NCBI GenBank assembly: GCA_018398765.1
Contig: JAHBMJ010002491.1
Location: forward strand, 5,001 to 18,600
DNA from: Chromera velia
Lineage: Eukaryota > Sar > Chromeraceae
Reading direction: 5' to 3'
Length of the DNA: 13,600 nt
Part shown: one piece after another, positions 1 to 8,600 of the stretch
Position numbering within the stretch: position 1 is the first letter of the stretch
Layout: each line of letters opens with the position of its first letter
The notes under the pieces: model-generated
Databases searched by the model: none
Told to the model about the DNA's origin: nothing
What the model saw: only the letters and a program-made list of their open reading frames with translations
Position numbers and translations under genes: made by a program

Positions 1-225
1 GAGCAACACCCCATGTTCTGCGTGTTCTTGGACCGACCGTTGTGGCTGTGATCTTGTCACAAGATGCGTCACGGACTTCGTCTGGGACATCAGACAAAAC
101 TGCTGTGATCGAAAAAAGCCCGAGTCTCAAAGAAGGCCTTCCTTGTTGTGACTCCAGGCCTGCTCGAGAACTTTCAGACTGGAGATGTACCGGGCGAAGA
201 ATACGTTGATCTGATGCCCGGAGCT
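1..225 (+). other. Possible coding remnant or exon, plus strand, unrecognised
   Basis: In the frame with codons at 145, 148 and so on, the plus strand reads FLVVTPGLLENFQTGDVPGE and on through VDLMPGA, which looks like real protein. A donor-like GTAAAG begins at 226; without splicing the frame runs to TGA 291-293. Upstream, about 3-140, a different frame looks more protein-like (GPTVVAVILSQ), so there is either an intron, an indel or decay between them. I recognise no family. Low confidence; it may be an exon of the gene model that follows. Confidence 0.25.
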
Positions 226-386
226 GTAAAGGCTTGCTTGTACATGCGATGCTGCGGCAACACGTTCCAAGCAAAACCCAAAGATTCTGAATGATCATTA
301 GTTCTTTCTCCATGCGCGTACTCACTCCACCCATTGGTTGTGTACGCACGCAGGGTATTCGAGAATGAGGGTGATCTTCTACGCAG

Positions 387-1242
387 AGCCAAAAGACCTC
401 GAGGCAAAACCTAAGTGAGTGCTTGAGGGAGTAAGTGGCTAGACGGGTGGGTGGGTGAGTAGTTAGGCAGGAAATAAGAGGTCTGCGGATTGGCTGGCTG
501 GGTGGGTGTGGAGACGTGAAAGCAACAATGCGTTGTAGATGTGTTGATTCGACTTTGTCTGTCTCTCCTACAGAGCTCCTCTGCGCAGATAAAAGAAAGA
601 TCTGAAGAGCTTTGACAGTCTTGCATCCCGCCCGTGCACGCGCTCTCCTCCCTCAATTAATTTTGCAGGAGCATTCCGGACTTCGAGAGTGCAGGAGCTG
701 CGTGGGTCTCTGAGGGTAAGTGTGTCTTGTTTGGATTTCTTCCGCCTTTTGTTTCCTGTGTCTGTGTGTCTGTATATCTGTCCGACCTCTTTCATAAGTC
801 TGTTTATGCATCATTCGTTTTATCTATCTTTTGTTCTGTCTGCTTGTCTGCGTGCATGTCTGTCTCGCAGTCTGTCGCTCTATTTGTCTCTGCCTGTCTG
901 ACTGTGTGACCGTCTCCATTTCCGTGTTTCTGTCCGTAACTCTGTCTGTGTTTTGCCGTTCTGTGCAATCACTCTAAAATCACTTTCCAGTAATTTCCAG
1001 ATCGCCGTTGAGCTCTTCGTCGATGAAGAACAAGCATTTCGATCGATCTGTAAAAATTGGAGAGGCGATCCATCTGCTATATTGCTTTCGCGTGTCCTGC
1101 CTGCGTCCTGCTTGCAGACGAGCTCCATGGTTTACCTTTGAGGGGCGGTGAGCCTGCCCAGTGGATTTGTTATCTCTCGAAAGGCGGACAAATATTCCCC
1201 CTCTCTGTTCTCACTTTGGAAGGTGCTCCAGCTATGCCCTGA
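387..1242 (+). CDS. Candidate intron-containing gene (3' part), unknown function
   Basis: Four coding-like blocks can be joined with consistent phase: 387-414 (donor GTGAGT at 415), 669-715 (acceptor TTTTGCAG, donor GTAAGT at 716), 1001-1049 (acceptor TTTCCAG, donor GTAAAA at 1050) and 1118-1242 (acceptor CTTGCAG, ending TGA 1240-1242). The peptides include VQELRGSLR, IAVELFVDEEQAFRSI and LPLRGGEPAQWICYLSKGG, which read as a folded acidic/helical protein rather than random translation. Introns would be about 254, 285 and 68 nt. The second intron holds a degenerate CTGT-rich tract. I recognise no domain. Other splice choices exist, for example acceptor at 991 with donor at 1148, which is also phase-compatible, so exon limits are tentative. 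The 5' end is not resolved. Confidence 0.35.
669..715 (+). other. Candidate internal exon with strong splice borders
   Basis: A 47-nt block preceded by TTAATTTTGCAG and followed by GTAAGTGTG, both close to consensus eukaryotic splice sites. In one frame it reads FRTSRVQELRGSLR and exits in phase 0 into the 1001 block. A second acceptor (TCTCTCCTACAG, ending 573) lies upstream and could give a longer exon. Confidence 0.35.
755..950 (+). repeat. Degenerate CTGT/TGTC-rich low-complexity tract
   Basis: Repeated TGTCTG and CTGTCTG words with interruptions across about 200 nt, pyrimidine-biased on the plus strand. It sits in the intron predicted between the 669 and 1001 blocks. Several short open frames across it are composition artefacts. 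Confidence 0.7.
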
Positions 1243-1347
1243 GTGCGTCAAAGCAGTTGCAGATAAAAGCTTATCCTCGATCAGTGCATTACAATTAGAA
1301 TTTTAAAATTTAAGTCTATGCAGAGTCTACAACAAGGTGGCTGTATA

Positions 1348-1349
<2 letters not shown>

Positions 1350-1383
<34 letters not shown>
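1350..1383. repeat. (AT)n microsatellite followed by short (CAT)n
   Basis: About 17 uninterrupted TA dinucleotides, then CATCATCAT at 1384-1392. Self-complementary and able to form a cruciform; length is likely variable between individuals. Confidence 0.95.
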
Positions 1384-1385
<2 letters not shown>

Positions 1386-1773
1386 TCATCATACGCCATC
1401 GCCATCGGCCCATAGTAGGCGTCTAGCGTTCGGCAAGTCACGACATGCAAGGCAGATTGTTAAAGATGGACCCTCACTCGGCAACATTTGGTAAACTAGC
1501 TTAACTACATTTCTTCTCGAACTCTTCCACTTCTGGTAGGGCGTGCTTGCGTATGAGCGAGGCTGCTTCATGTGATGTTGTCTGCCAGCCATGCCACACC
1601 ACCTCATAATGCCATCCTCTTCCCTGCTTGTACTTTCTGAAAATTTTGTTCAACTGACAGCCCTAATCCCAGCTTCTCTTCTTTTTTGTGACTGTCTTCT
1701 TCGGCTGCTCTGGCTGTCTGGGGGCGAGGTCTTTGTATACTTTGCTAGTGTGAATGTGAAGCCTGTGGAGGGT

Positions 1774-1799
1774 GTATATATATATATATATATATATAT
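1774..1799. repeat. Second (TA)n microsatellite
   Basis: About 13 TA dinucleotides. Together with the array at 1350 it brackets about 390 nt with no supported gene. The stretch from 1243 to about 2100 holds only these arrays, a tetranucleotide array and AT-rich single-copy sequence. Confidence 0.95.
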
Positions 1800-1945
1800 G
1801 TAGAGATGGAAGATGCATTAACGAATTATCAGTTTTAGATCAACATATGGTTTTGAATTAGTTAAATATATGAAGTTTATTCGGACGGGAGACGAGCTCC
1901 CTCCAAGCTACTTCGGAACTTACCGGAATAGATCCCGGGGTCCTG

Positions 1946-1992
1946 TCAGTCAGTAGTCAGTCAGTCAGTCTATCAGTCAATCAGTCAGTCTA
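1946..1992. repeat. GTCA-type tetranucleotide array
   Basis: Imperfect tandem GTCA/CAGT units with occasional CTAT variants. Simple-sequence DNA; no coding role seen. Confidence 0.85.
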
Positions 1993-2104
1993 TCAAGTCT
2001 ATCGATATACCTACGAAGAAGAAGTGTCGGCTAGGAAGTCCTTCCAACGTCTCAAATCTAGAAGGATGATTGAATATTCAGCCGTTTGAAAAGTCGTTTC
2101 TGAA

Positions 2105-2400
2105 GAGACCTGCATGAAATTACGCGGCGCTCCGCGTCTCGTCACTGCCGTGGCCACCGCTTTTTCTGTGAATACGCTTGCCGTGGCCCCTGAAAAAAAA
2201 ACCTGAAATCTGTCGTGGCGGCGGTTCCGAATCCGATAGAGAGGCCCCGTCTGGCAGCGCCTGAGTGGCTCGGTCCCAAGTCATCTTCAATCCCCTCCAT
2301 CTGCCTTTGGCGGGAACTGTCCGCGTAATGGTCTCGCACCTGCAGCGGACTGATCTGGATTCTCGAAGTAATCCCCGAGAAAGAGCCCACCAGAATAAAA
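2105..2400. other. Unassigned block open on both strands
   Basis: This stretch is richer in GC and CpG than its neighbours. It is open on the minus strand (part of a 226-codon frame, 2120-2800) and has shorter protein-like frames on the plus strand (for example VVAAVPNPIERPRLAAPEWL). The minus frame contains homopolymer-derived F and K runs between about 2430 and 2475 and matches no family I know. It may be an exon, a gene's 5' region or a GC-rich promoter-like segment. I cannot decide which strand, if any, is coding. Confidence 0.2.
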
Positions 2401-2896
2401 GAAAATAGAAAAAACTGTTGGTCCTTGCAGGCCGAATGTGCTGAAAAAAAATGAAAAGAAAAAAAAAAATCTCAGGTCCCAACCGCATGAATTGACCCGA
2501 TGTGACCTTTTTGCACATTGGTTTGCTTTGTGTGCGCGGGGGCTTCCTTTGAAGCGCGCAGCGCGAGCGAAACAGCTCGCGATGTTTTCTTTTCTTTTTC
2601 CATGCATGCATGCAAAGACAATTGGTTTCTCGCTCTGACAAGTAGACGGCTTTCCTTTCCTTCCTACTGGCCCACCTTGCTCTCTTACCAAAAGAACAGC
2701 TGAAATCAGAAGAGAAGAGCAAGTGGTGACTTGTTTGGTGTGTGTGAGTGGAGTTTTTCTCGAGAGAAAGTGATGGTAAGATGAGGGGAGACTGAAGCAA
2801 TCTTGCAATCAGTCTTCAACTACATCGTCTCTCTTCTTTCTCCCACTCCCAACTGCTCCTTATCTCCATTCTCTGGTGAGCCGACTTTCTTTCAGA

Positions 2897-3080
2897 GAGA
2901 GAGTTCGGCTTGAAAAAACTGAAAGGGTTGAATGTGTGTCGCTTTGTGATTCGATTCTGTGGAATGGAAAGGATGAGGATGATTTGGCTGTTTTCATTCA
3001 GGCGAATCACTTCGTCTCCACTTTTTTGCTTTCTGGGTCTGTTCTTTCAAGCTTTTGGCTTCTTTGTGGAGAGAAAAACG
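2897..3080 (+). CDS. Candidate exon of a second plus-strand gene
   Basis: The frame is open from about 2780 to 3112 and reads convincingly from about 2897: CDSILWNGKDEDDLAVFIQA, then FVSTFLLSGSVLSSFWLLCG. It ends at a GTGAGT donor (3081-3086) in phase 1. An acceptor-like CTTTCTTTCAG ends at 2895, but a larger exon starting upstream is equally possible. The next exon in matching phase could begin at 3298 (acceptor CCTTCCAG) or at 3861. The second half is hydrophobic enough to be a buried helix or one membrane segment. Not recognised. Confidence 0.35.
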
Positions 3081-3424
3081 GTGAGTCAATGCTAAAATGA
3101 ATGCAAGAACATGTAGGTGAAGCAATAAAGGAGAAAGGAAGATAAAGAAAGGAGGATGAAGTGAAGTAGAGCAGGAGGTGGGGTGTGTGAAGGAGAGACA
3201 CGGGACTGCATGGAAAGGACTTCAGTCACTGTCCACACGACCAGACCCTCTGTTTCTCATTCTGTTTCATTCCTTTTTATCCTTTGATTCCTTCCAGTCC
3301 CTTATTCCAACTTCATGTCCGTCAATCCGTATTTCTCCCCTGACTCTCCACAAACCAATGCAAACTTCTCAAGTTTTCTTCTTTTTCTGACTATCACGAC
3401 TTACGGAAGGCAAACGCATGAGGA

Positions 3425-3690
3425 CGAATGCCATTCAAGAGAAAAAGAGAGAAAGAGCAACAGAAAAGAAAGAGACAGACGAGGTAGTATGGGTGACAAG
3501 GGTGAAAGATCTAAAGAAAAAAAGGGGGGGGAAAGGGGATTGGGTGAAGATAAAAAAGAAATGGAAAGGGAGGGAAGGGGGAGGGAGGGAGGTAGTGTGC
3601 ACACGCAACGTTTACTCTCAGCTCACAGACGATGTAAGGGGGGGGGAAGGGACACCGCAGCTGCAGTTTAGCGAAGAAAAAAAGGGGGGG
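3425..3690 (+). repeat. Long polypurine tract with G-runs
   Basis: The plus strand is almost pure A/G over most of this stretch, with two A-run/G-run junctions (near 3520-3530 and 3680-3690) and a separate nine-G run near 3640. Long frames on both strands here (Lys/Glu/Arg-rich on plus, Ser/Pro/Leu-rich on minus) are products of composition. It probably lies in an intron between 3080 and 3861. Such tracts can form triplex or G-quadruplex structures. Confidence 0.85.
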
Positions 3691-3860
3691 TATCGTACAG
3701 TGAACTGAGACTCACATCTGTATGACAGCAAAGCAAGCGGAAAAGGCGGAACCAAAAACGAAGTCTATCGAGTGTTCTTTCATACATGCATTTACATGTA
3801 TTTATTACTTGCAGGAACAGAAGTGAGTTTGACAAGAAGTCGCCTCTCTTCTTTTCGAAG

Positions 3861-4815
3861 TCATGCAATTGGGCATGCATGAAGAAGAGCCTAAGTTGTT
3901 GCTCGTCTTTTACCTGTTCGATCGCAATAGGCAAGGCTGGAAGGTGAGTGCATGTGACCAACTCTTTCTAACTGTCACACACTTTGTTTTCTTCCGTTTG
4001 AAAGAAGGGTGATTACAAGAGGAAGTGAATAGTTCAAATGCATAGAACAAACAAACAAACAAACGAACAAACAAACAAACAAACACTTAAACAGACAAAT
4101 AAACAAAGAAACAGATAGAGAAGCAAAGGAAGAATGCATAAAACAGAGAAACAAACAAACAAATGCATAAACAAGCCTGCAAACAAAGAAAGAAAAAAAA
4201 AGAAGAAAGATTCAATCATTTTGGGTGGCGACTGCCCTTCGCAGTCATCCAGAGAGCAACCCGCATAGGCCCCACCAGTGATAGGTGGCTGTGTGTCAAC
4301 CTGCGTACAGGTGCACACACGGCTTGCTTCTACGGGACTGTATGCTCTCCCCGCCTTTTCTTTTCTTTTCTTTTCTTTTCTTTGGGTGCCTGCCTGCAGA
4401 CCACCACAGTCTACAGTTTGACACGCAGGCAACTTGCAATCGGGTGAGTCGTGTTCATTTTTCAAAATGATGTCGCATGAAATTTGTCGGTTGAAAAATG
4501 AGGAGGCCGACCCCTACAATTCTACCTTGTGGATCACTTACAGAAAAAGGGAAGATAGAAAGAGAGAGATAAAGTGGGTGAGACTGCCGGCTTTTCTGTC
4601 GATCGAAAAAAGAGCTCAAGAGAAAGATAATCCCTTACCACATGGTTTTTCTTCTTGTTGGCATGCATCACAGACCATCACAGGTGAGAGTGGAAATGGG
4701 TGTCGCCCCCTCCTCTACCTAAGGCTTAAGAGTGACGGTTGTGCTTGCTTACAGGAACGAGGAGAGGCTCATGCAGCCCCTCCTCTACCTTGTGAGTGTC
4801 TTGTCTGAAGGTTAG
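3861..4815 (+). CDS. Candidate exon chain with degenerate EF-hand-like stretch
   Basis: Three blocks join with consistent phase: 3861-3943 (after CTCTTCTTTTCGAAG, donor GTGAGT at 3944), 4400-4443 (after CCTGCCTGCAG, donor GTGAGT at 4444) and 4755-4791 (after TTGCTTACAG, donor GTGAGT at 4792). If the last donor is not used, translation would stop at TAG 4813-4815. The first block reads MHEEEPKLLLVFYLFDRNRQ and then GWK; the FDRNRQGW part resembles the start of an EF-hand calcium loop (D1, N3, Q5, G6), though the block ends before loop position 12, so binding is doubtful. Later blocks read VYSLTRRQLAIG and NEERLMQPLLYL. The exon at 4755 ends in a copy of the dispersed CCCCTCCTCTACCTT repeat. 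Entry phase at 3861 also matches the exon ending at 3080. Confidence 0.35.
4046..4165. repeat. (ACAA)n-type tetranucleotide array
   Basis: Mostly perfect ACAA units at 4048-4084, then decaying AAAC/AAAG units to about 4165. It lies in the intron predicted between 3943 and 4400. Minus-strand frames reading LFVCLFVCLFV are artefacts of it. Confidence 0.9.
4359..4384. repeat. (TTTTC)n pentanucleotide run
   Basis: Five or so TTTTC units just upstream of the acceptor at 4399. It could serve as an extended polypyrimidine tract for that splice site. Confidence 0.8.
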
Positions 4816-4848
4816 CAGAACCGACTGCCCCTCCTCTACCTTCTGACT
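4707..4848 (-). repeat. Three dispersed copies of the KVEEG-encoding motif outside Pol
   Basis: Copies of CCCCTCCTCTACCT(T) lie at 4707-4720, 4777-4791 and 4828-4842 on the plus strand, spaced 70 and 51 nt. The third copy, with its flank to 4848, is identical over 21 nt to the Pol copy at 10198-10218. On the minus strand the second and third copies share one frame and read THKVEEG and SQKVEEG, close to the Pol peptides SHKVEEG and SQKVEEG. The second copy ends exactly at a GTGAGT donor-like site used in the exon model described for 3861-4815. Confidence 0.8.
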
Positions 4849-5003
4849 CTCCGACAATTCTGTTCCCGTTGTTTTTTTCGAGAGGAGGGTAGGGAAGCTT
4901 GAAGGCATCATTCAAATGCAACATACAAGAAGGAAGGAATATTATAGAGGAGTAGGAGCAAGTAGGTGTGCCAGCATACACATTTATTCAGTCATTCATT
5001 CAC
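4816..5003. other. Junction between host-like sequence and retrotransposon, no gene seen
   Basis: This stretch contains the third KVEEG-motif copy and then unique sequence. If the element has a normal 3' LTR, it should begin somewhere between about 5300 and here and extend leftward, so part of the candidate exon region could instead be LTR. Without the 5' LTR in view the boundary and target duplication cannot be placed. Confidence 0.3.
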
Positions 5004-5291
5004 TTATGCATCTTTCCTCTGTACCGACGCAGGGAAAGAAACAAATCTCAAAACAAAACGAATAGAGAGAAGGAGGGAGGTGACCTGGGGCAATCGTTGG
5101 TCAACAGGATGATCAGCTGCTCTGTGTGCGGGGCTGTTAAAACCCAACGCCACACAGAAAGTGCATCCTTTTCCCGACTTCTTCGCCTTCTCCACATACA
5201 TTGCTTCTCTTCCTTTTCTGTTCGCTTCTTTGTCTGGGCAGCAATCTGATGCATGGCCGAGCTGACGGCAGTGCTCGCAGGCAACCGCCAT
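5004..5291 (-). CDS. Small zinc-knuckle ORF downstream of RNase H
   Basis: A 95-codon frame starting at ATG 5291, in a different frame from the Pol tail it overlaps. Residues 5-18 form a CCHC zinc knuckle: C5-x2-C8-x4-H13-x4-C18 (CEHCRQLGHASDCC). After a Lys/Arg-rich spacer a second candidate metal site follows, C43-x2-C46-x9-H56-x4-H61 (CTFCVALGFNSPAH). CCHC knuckles bind single-stranded nucleic acid and in LTR elements normally sit at the end of Gag. The last 30 residues are hydrophobic or basic and may not be real. It could be a separate small protein, the true C-terminus of Pol displaced by an indel near 5300-5340 (the frame has a TGA at about 5334-5336), or an accessory nucleocapsid. Motif spacing is clear; expression is unknown. 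Confidence 0.5.
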   Translation of the reverse strand: MAVACEHCRQLGHASDCCPDKEANRKGREAMYVEKAKKSGKGCTFCVALGFNSPAHRAADHPVDQRLPQVTSLLLSIRFVLRFVSFPASVQRKDA

Positions 5292-5658
5292 CTGAAGAGT
5301 GTGGAAGTGTAGTGCATTGAGAGGTGCATGTCACGGATCTGTCTCTTCTCTCTCTTGTGGGGCAAATGAGTTGAAAAGAAGGGTGGATTCTTTGGAAGGC
5401 TCCACGAGCCTTCTCTACATTTTGAAAGAAAACATCGATTTCTTTCTGCAGGATTGGATCAACTTGAAGAAGGATTGGTCTGCGATCTGGGTTCGGAGGT
5501 GGGCGAGAAGCCCCCTGTCGAGCCTCAAACCCATCTGGGGAAAGCACACGGTAGAGCTCATGTTGCTCCTTCAGTTTGGTAAGAGGATCAGCCAAATTCG
5601 GAACGGTGGAAATGTGTTCAAGGGCAATGAATCGCTCTTCGAGATCTTGCACGACACT
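5137..5658 (-). CDS. RNase H C-terminal end and tail of Pol, cut off by in-frame TGA
   Basis: Directly after the TGA at 5661-5659 the same minus-strand frame stays open to a stop at 5137. It begins with VQDLEERFIALEHIS and then has NLADPLTK, the conserved end of copia-type RNase H (ADxLTK) that should follow the third catalytic Asp of the upstream frame. This shows that the TGA splits one original gene rather than marking its true end. About 60 further residues (RPILLQVDPILQKEIDVFF and on) look structured. The last part, rich in Arg/Cys, is less convincing, and a zinc-knuckle frame overlaps it. There is no ATG suited to independent translation near the start. It would be made only by readthrough, or not at all. 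Confidence 0.75.
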   Translation of the reverse strand, partial: SVVQDLEERFIALEHISTVPNLADPLTKLKEQHELYRVLSPDGFEARQGASRPPPNPDRRPILLQVDPILQKEIDVFFQNVEKARGAFQRIHPSFQLICPTRERRDRSVTCTSQCTTLPHSSDGGCLRALPSARPCIRLLPRQRSEQKRKRSNVCGEGEEVGKRMHFLCGVGF

Positions 5659-8600
5659 TCACTGTGTGATGGTCAGTGGAGATGTCTGGATGTTTTCTCT
5701 TTCACGCAAATCCTGGATGGCCATCGAGAGAGAGAGTTGAGTTACGTGTGCACTGCTGCATGCTTGAGCAAAGATAGAGACCAGATCATTTGAATCTGTC
5801 CAAAGAGTTCTACGCACAGAAGGCCATAACTGTTCCAAAAAACAAAAAAGGGAAGACAAAAGTTCAATTCCGTTCTCGGTTACCAGAAACTCTGCACCTG
5901 TTGTTAACTTTGCCACCTTCTTCGGTTTGATAGATTTCCACGCAACTGGACAGCCAGCTACCACCAAGACCCAGCCTATTTGTGGCTCTGGATGCAGATC
6001 AGTCCCGTGAGATGCATCGGCATGAATCTCTGCATGAAGGTCTTTCAGGCAACTGCAGAGAGGGATTGCGATTCCTCGGTCTGCATGTGCCTTTGTCCAA
6101 GCAATCAGCCTGCACAACCACTTCAAAGCAATCACGGTCGGTGCTGCATTCCATTGAGCAAGATGACTGCATGCATACGAAATGTCTGGTCGGGTGAAAC
6201 TTGAAAGATAAGAGACCTCACCCAGTCCCTGCTGAAAAGTCTTGATTTCTTTCCCTTGCAGCAGAGCAGAAGTGTCTTCCTTCTTCCTCGCTTCATCAGG
6301 TATTGGTGCAACCAGAGGACGAATGCCCTGTTCGTCCAATGCGTATGCATAAGAAGTCTGAAAGCACCAGATCTGATCTTTCTGCACTTCATAGGAAACC
6401 CCCACATATCGCTGAAGAGGCTTTGACTCCTTGCACTCAATCTCAGCCATGATTTGGTCGAGATGAGGCTGAGCAGGACCTGTCAGAGACCCGAGGGCCA
6501 GGTCATCAACATACATGGAAAGAAGTGCCTCTACCTTTCCTTCTATCCCTCTTTTCCACCAGATTCCCCAAAGAGGTGATTTTTCCCATCTATGCTTCTT
6601 CAGTTTTCCTTCTAGAAATCTCTGAAAGAGAAGAGGACTTTCTCGCAATCCATACATGCATCGCTGCAGGAGGAATAAACTCTTTCCATATTCGAGATGC
6701 CCTTTCGGCGGAACAACGTAAACTGTATCCTCCATGGGTGCTTGCAGGAAAGCGTTATCAACATCTATGGTTCGAAGGAATGACTCATTAAAGCCGTCAC
6801 TGCCTGCCACTGCGAGAAGAAGAAGACGAATGTTTTCAGGTGGGCAGGGGTCCGTGGCAGTTTCAAGTCCCTTTCTCGGGTCCTGATCTCCGCGAATCAC
6901 CCATCGACACTTGAACTCCCTTTCTCCTTCGTCGTTCATTTTCAGTGTGTCCACCCACAGAGTAGGAAGGACAACTGCATCGGCTGGCACAGAGGAGAGG
7001 GGAACAACCTTAAAAACATCAAACCGATCAAATTTCTCAAGTTTTTTCTGTCTTGCTAAATGGAAGGAAGCTGTCTGTTGAGGAGAGAGTGATTTCCTCC
7101 TGAACGGCACATGTGTTGCACCCATCGCAAAAAAGTGTTCATTCGACTCATGTACAGACTCTGTGGGCCGTCGCAGGGCCGCATTCATGTAGAGGGGAGG
7201 AGAAAAGGAAGAAAGAGGTACAGACTCACGACAGAAGAAAAGACTTTCCACGCACTCATCATTGTCTGTCGAGGGCACTCCCGTTGAAATAGAAGGAGAA
7301 TGGGTTACTTCAAAATTCTGAAGCTCTAACTCGGGATTGGGTTTGAGGCTTTCTCTCAGCCATGCTTCAGCTGTTTTCACAGTTTCAGGACATCGCTGTG
7401 CTTGGCGACATCCAATGGGAGTGCTTGTCTTGCCTGTCACTTTTTGAATTACTTCGCATGCAGTGGGAGACAGGCGACGATCTCTCGAGAGCTGGAGGCC
7501 CTCTGCTCTGAACGACGAAGGAGCCACTCGACACAGGTCAGGCATGCAGAAAACAGACGGACTCAATATACATGTGTCAGAGCCATTTGGACGAATGAAT
7601 TGTGGGGCAAACACACAACTTGACAACTCTTTGCTCGAATACGATCCCCAAACATGCATTAAAACATCACCATTACTCATGCAAGAAACAAATTTGCCAA
7701 GCATGTATCTATGCAGCTTTCGATCCAACCACATGCGAAGACGGGTGAGACTTGGATCACATAGTCGGATACTTGGTTCTTGATTCTTGAGCATTTGGCT
7801 GTCTTGCTGTTCTAATTGGTCAGTTGCAGTGATAAAACCCTTTTGAGGAGTCTCCAATTCCTCATGGAGGGCTGAAGGTAGCTGCGGTTCGGCAAAGAAG
7901 AAAATGTTGTCACTTTCCTCTTTTGAGAAAAAAGAACAAACTTTTGGAACCGATGCGTCTGAGTCCGTCTGACTGTCTGAGGCGTTCTTCTGACTATTAA
8001 GAAGGTCATCAAGGCAGGGAGGAAAGAGGCCGTGTGACTGTAAGACGGAAGGGAGAGAAGAGTTCAGGTGCTGTCTATCTCTGTTGATGGCCTCGGCCAT
8101 TTGACCTCCTGTTAAGGCATCAGGGGCTAACGCATTCTCCCCAAAGAGGGAGTCACTTGCTGAATTATTGTCTGCAGGAACCGACTCTCTCTTACTTTCT
8201 TTAAGAGGAGGCGTTTCCTTACTGTGGTCAGTCGGATTTTGTCTTACTCGAGAGGAAGAGGGAAGTGAGGAAAGGGGAGCAGGGACAAAACATGAAGAGT
8301 GGGCAAGGTATTCTCGTGACTGCAATCGGGTCCCTGACTCATCAATTGGAGTCAGATAGACTAAAAATCGGGAATGAGGGACAAGGGCTGATATCTCAAA
8401 AAGACGCCACTTGATTTCGAGTGATCGGTAAGTGCGTCGAGGATTCTTCCAGTACACCCTGTCACCCACTTGCAGCCCAAGGGGTTGAATAGCTTTCGGA
8501 CCTTGCTGTTTGATGTCAGACAACAGGCACTCAAGAGATGGAGGGAGAAGGCGGTGACCAAAAAGACGTTCAAACGGGCTTTTCTTGTCTCTCTTTATTG

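Noticed and set aside
411-540. GGGTGGGTG-rich stretch as a telomere-like repeat or G-quadruplex
   Set aside because: Only a few imperfect GGGT/GGCT units, no regular telomeric heptamer, and it sits in the predicted intron after 414.
2120-2808. 226- and 173-codon minus-strand frames
   Set aside because: They overlap each other, contain homopolymer-derived Phe/Lys runs, show no family motif, and have equally protein-like stretches on the other strand. Kept only as an unassigned block.
3315-3708. Lys/Glu/Arg-rich 118- and 96-codon frames
   Set aside because: Almost entirely translation of the polypurine tract. Only the first 60 or so nucleotides after 3298 might be an exon.
4034-4465. 143-codon minus frame with Leu/Phe/Val/Cys repeats resembling a membrane protein
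   Set aside because: The hydrophobic repeats are the translation of the (ACAA)n array; no start context or family support.
4434-4808. 124-codon plus frame between 4434 and 4808
   Set aside because: It runs across a GTGAGT donor and a TTACAG acceptor in the wrong frame for the better-supported flanking exons, so it is probably intronic.
5299-5793. 164-codon plus-strand frame
   Set aside because: It lies antisense to the RNase H end of Pol, whose motifs (ADPLTK and the catalytic Asp) fix the coding strand as minus.
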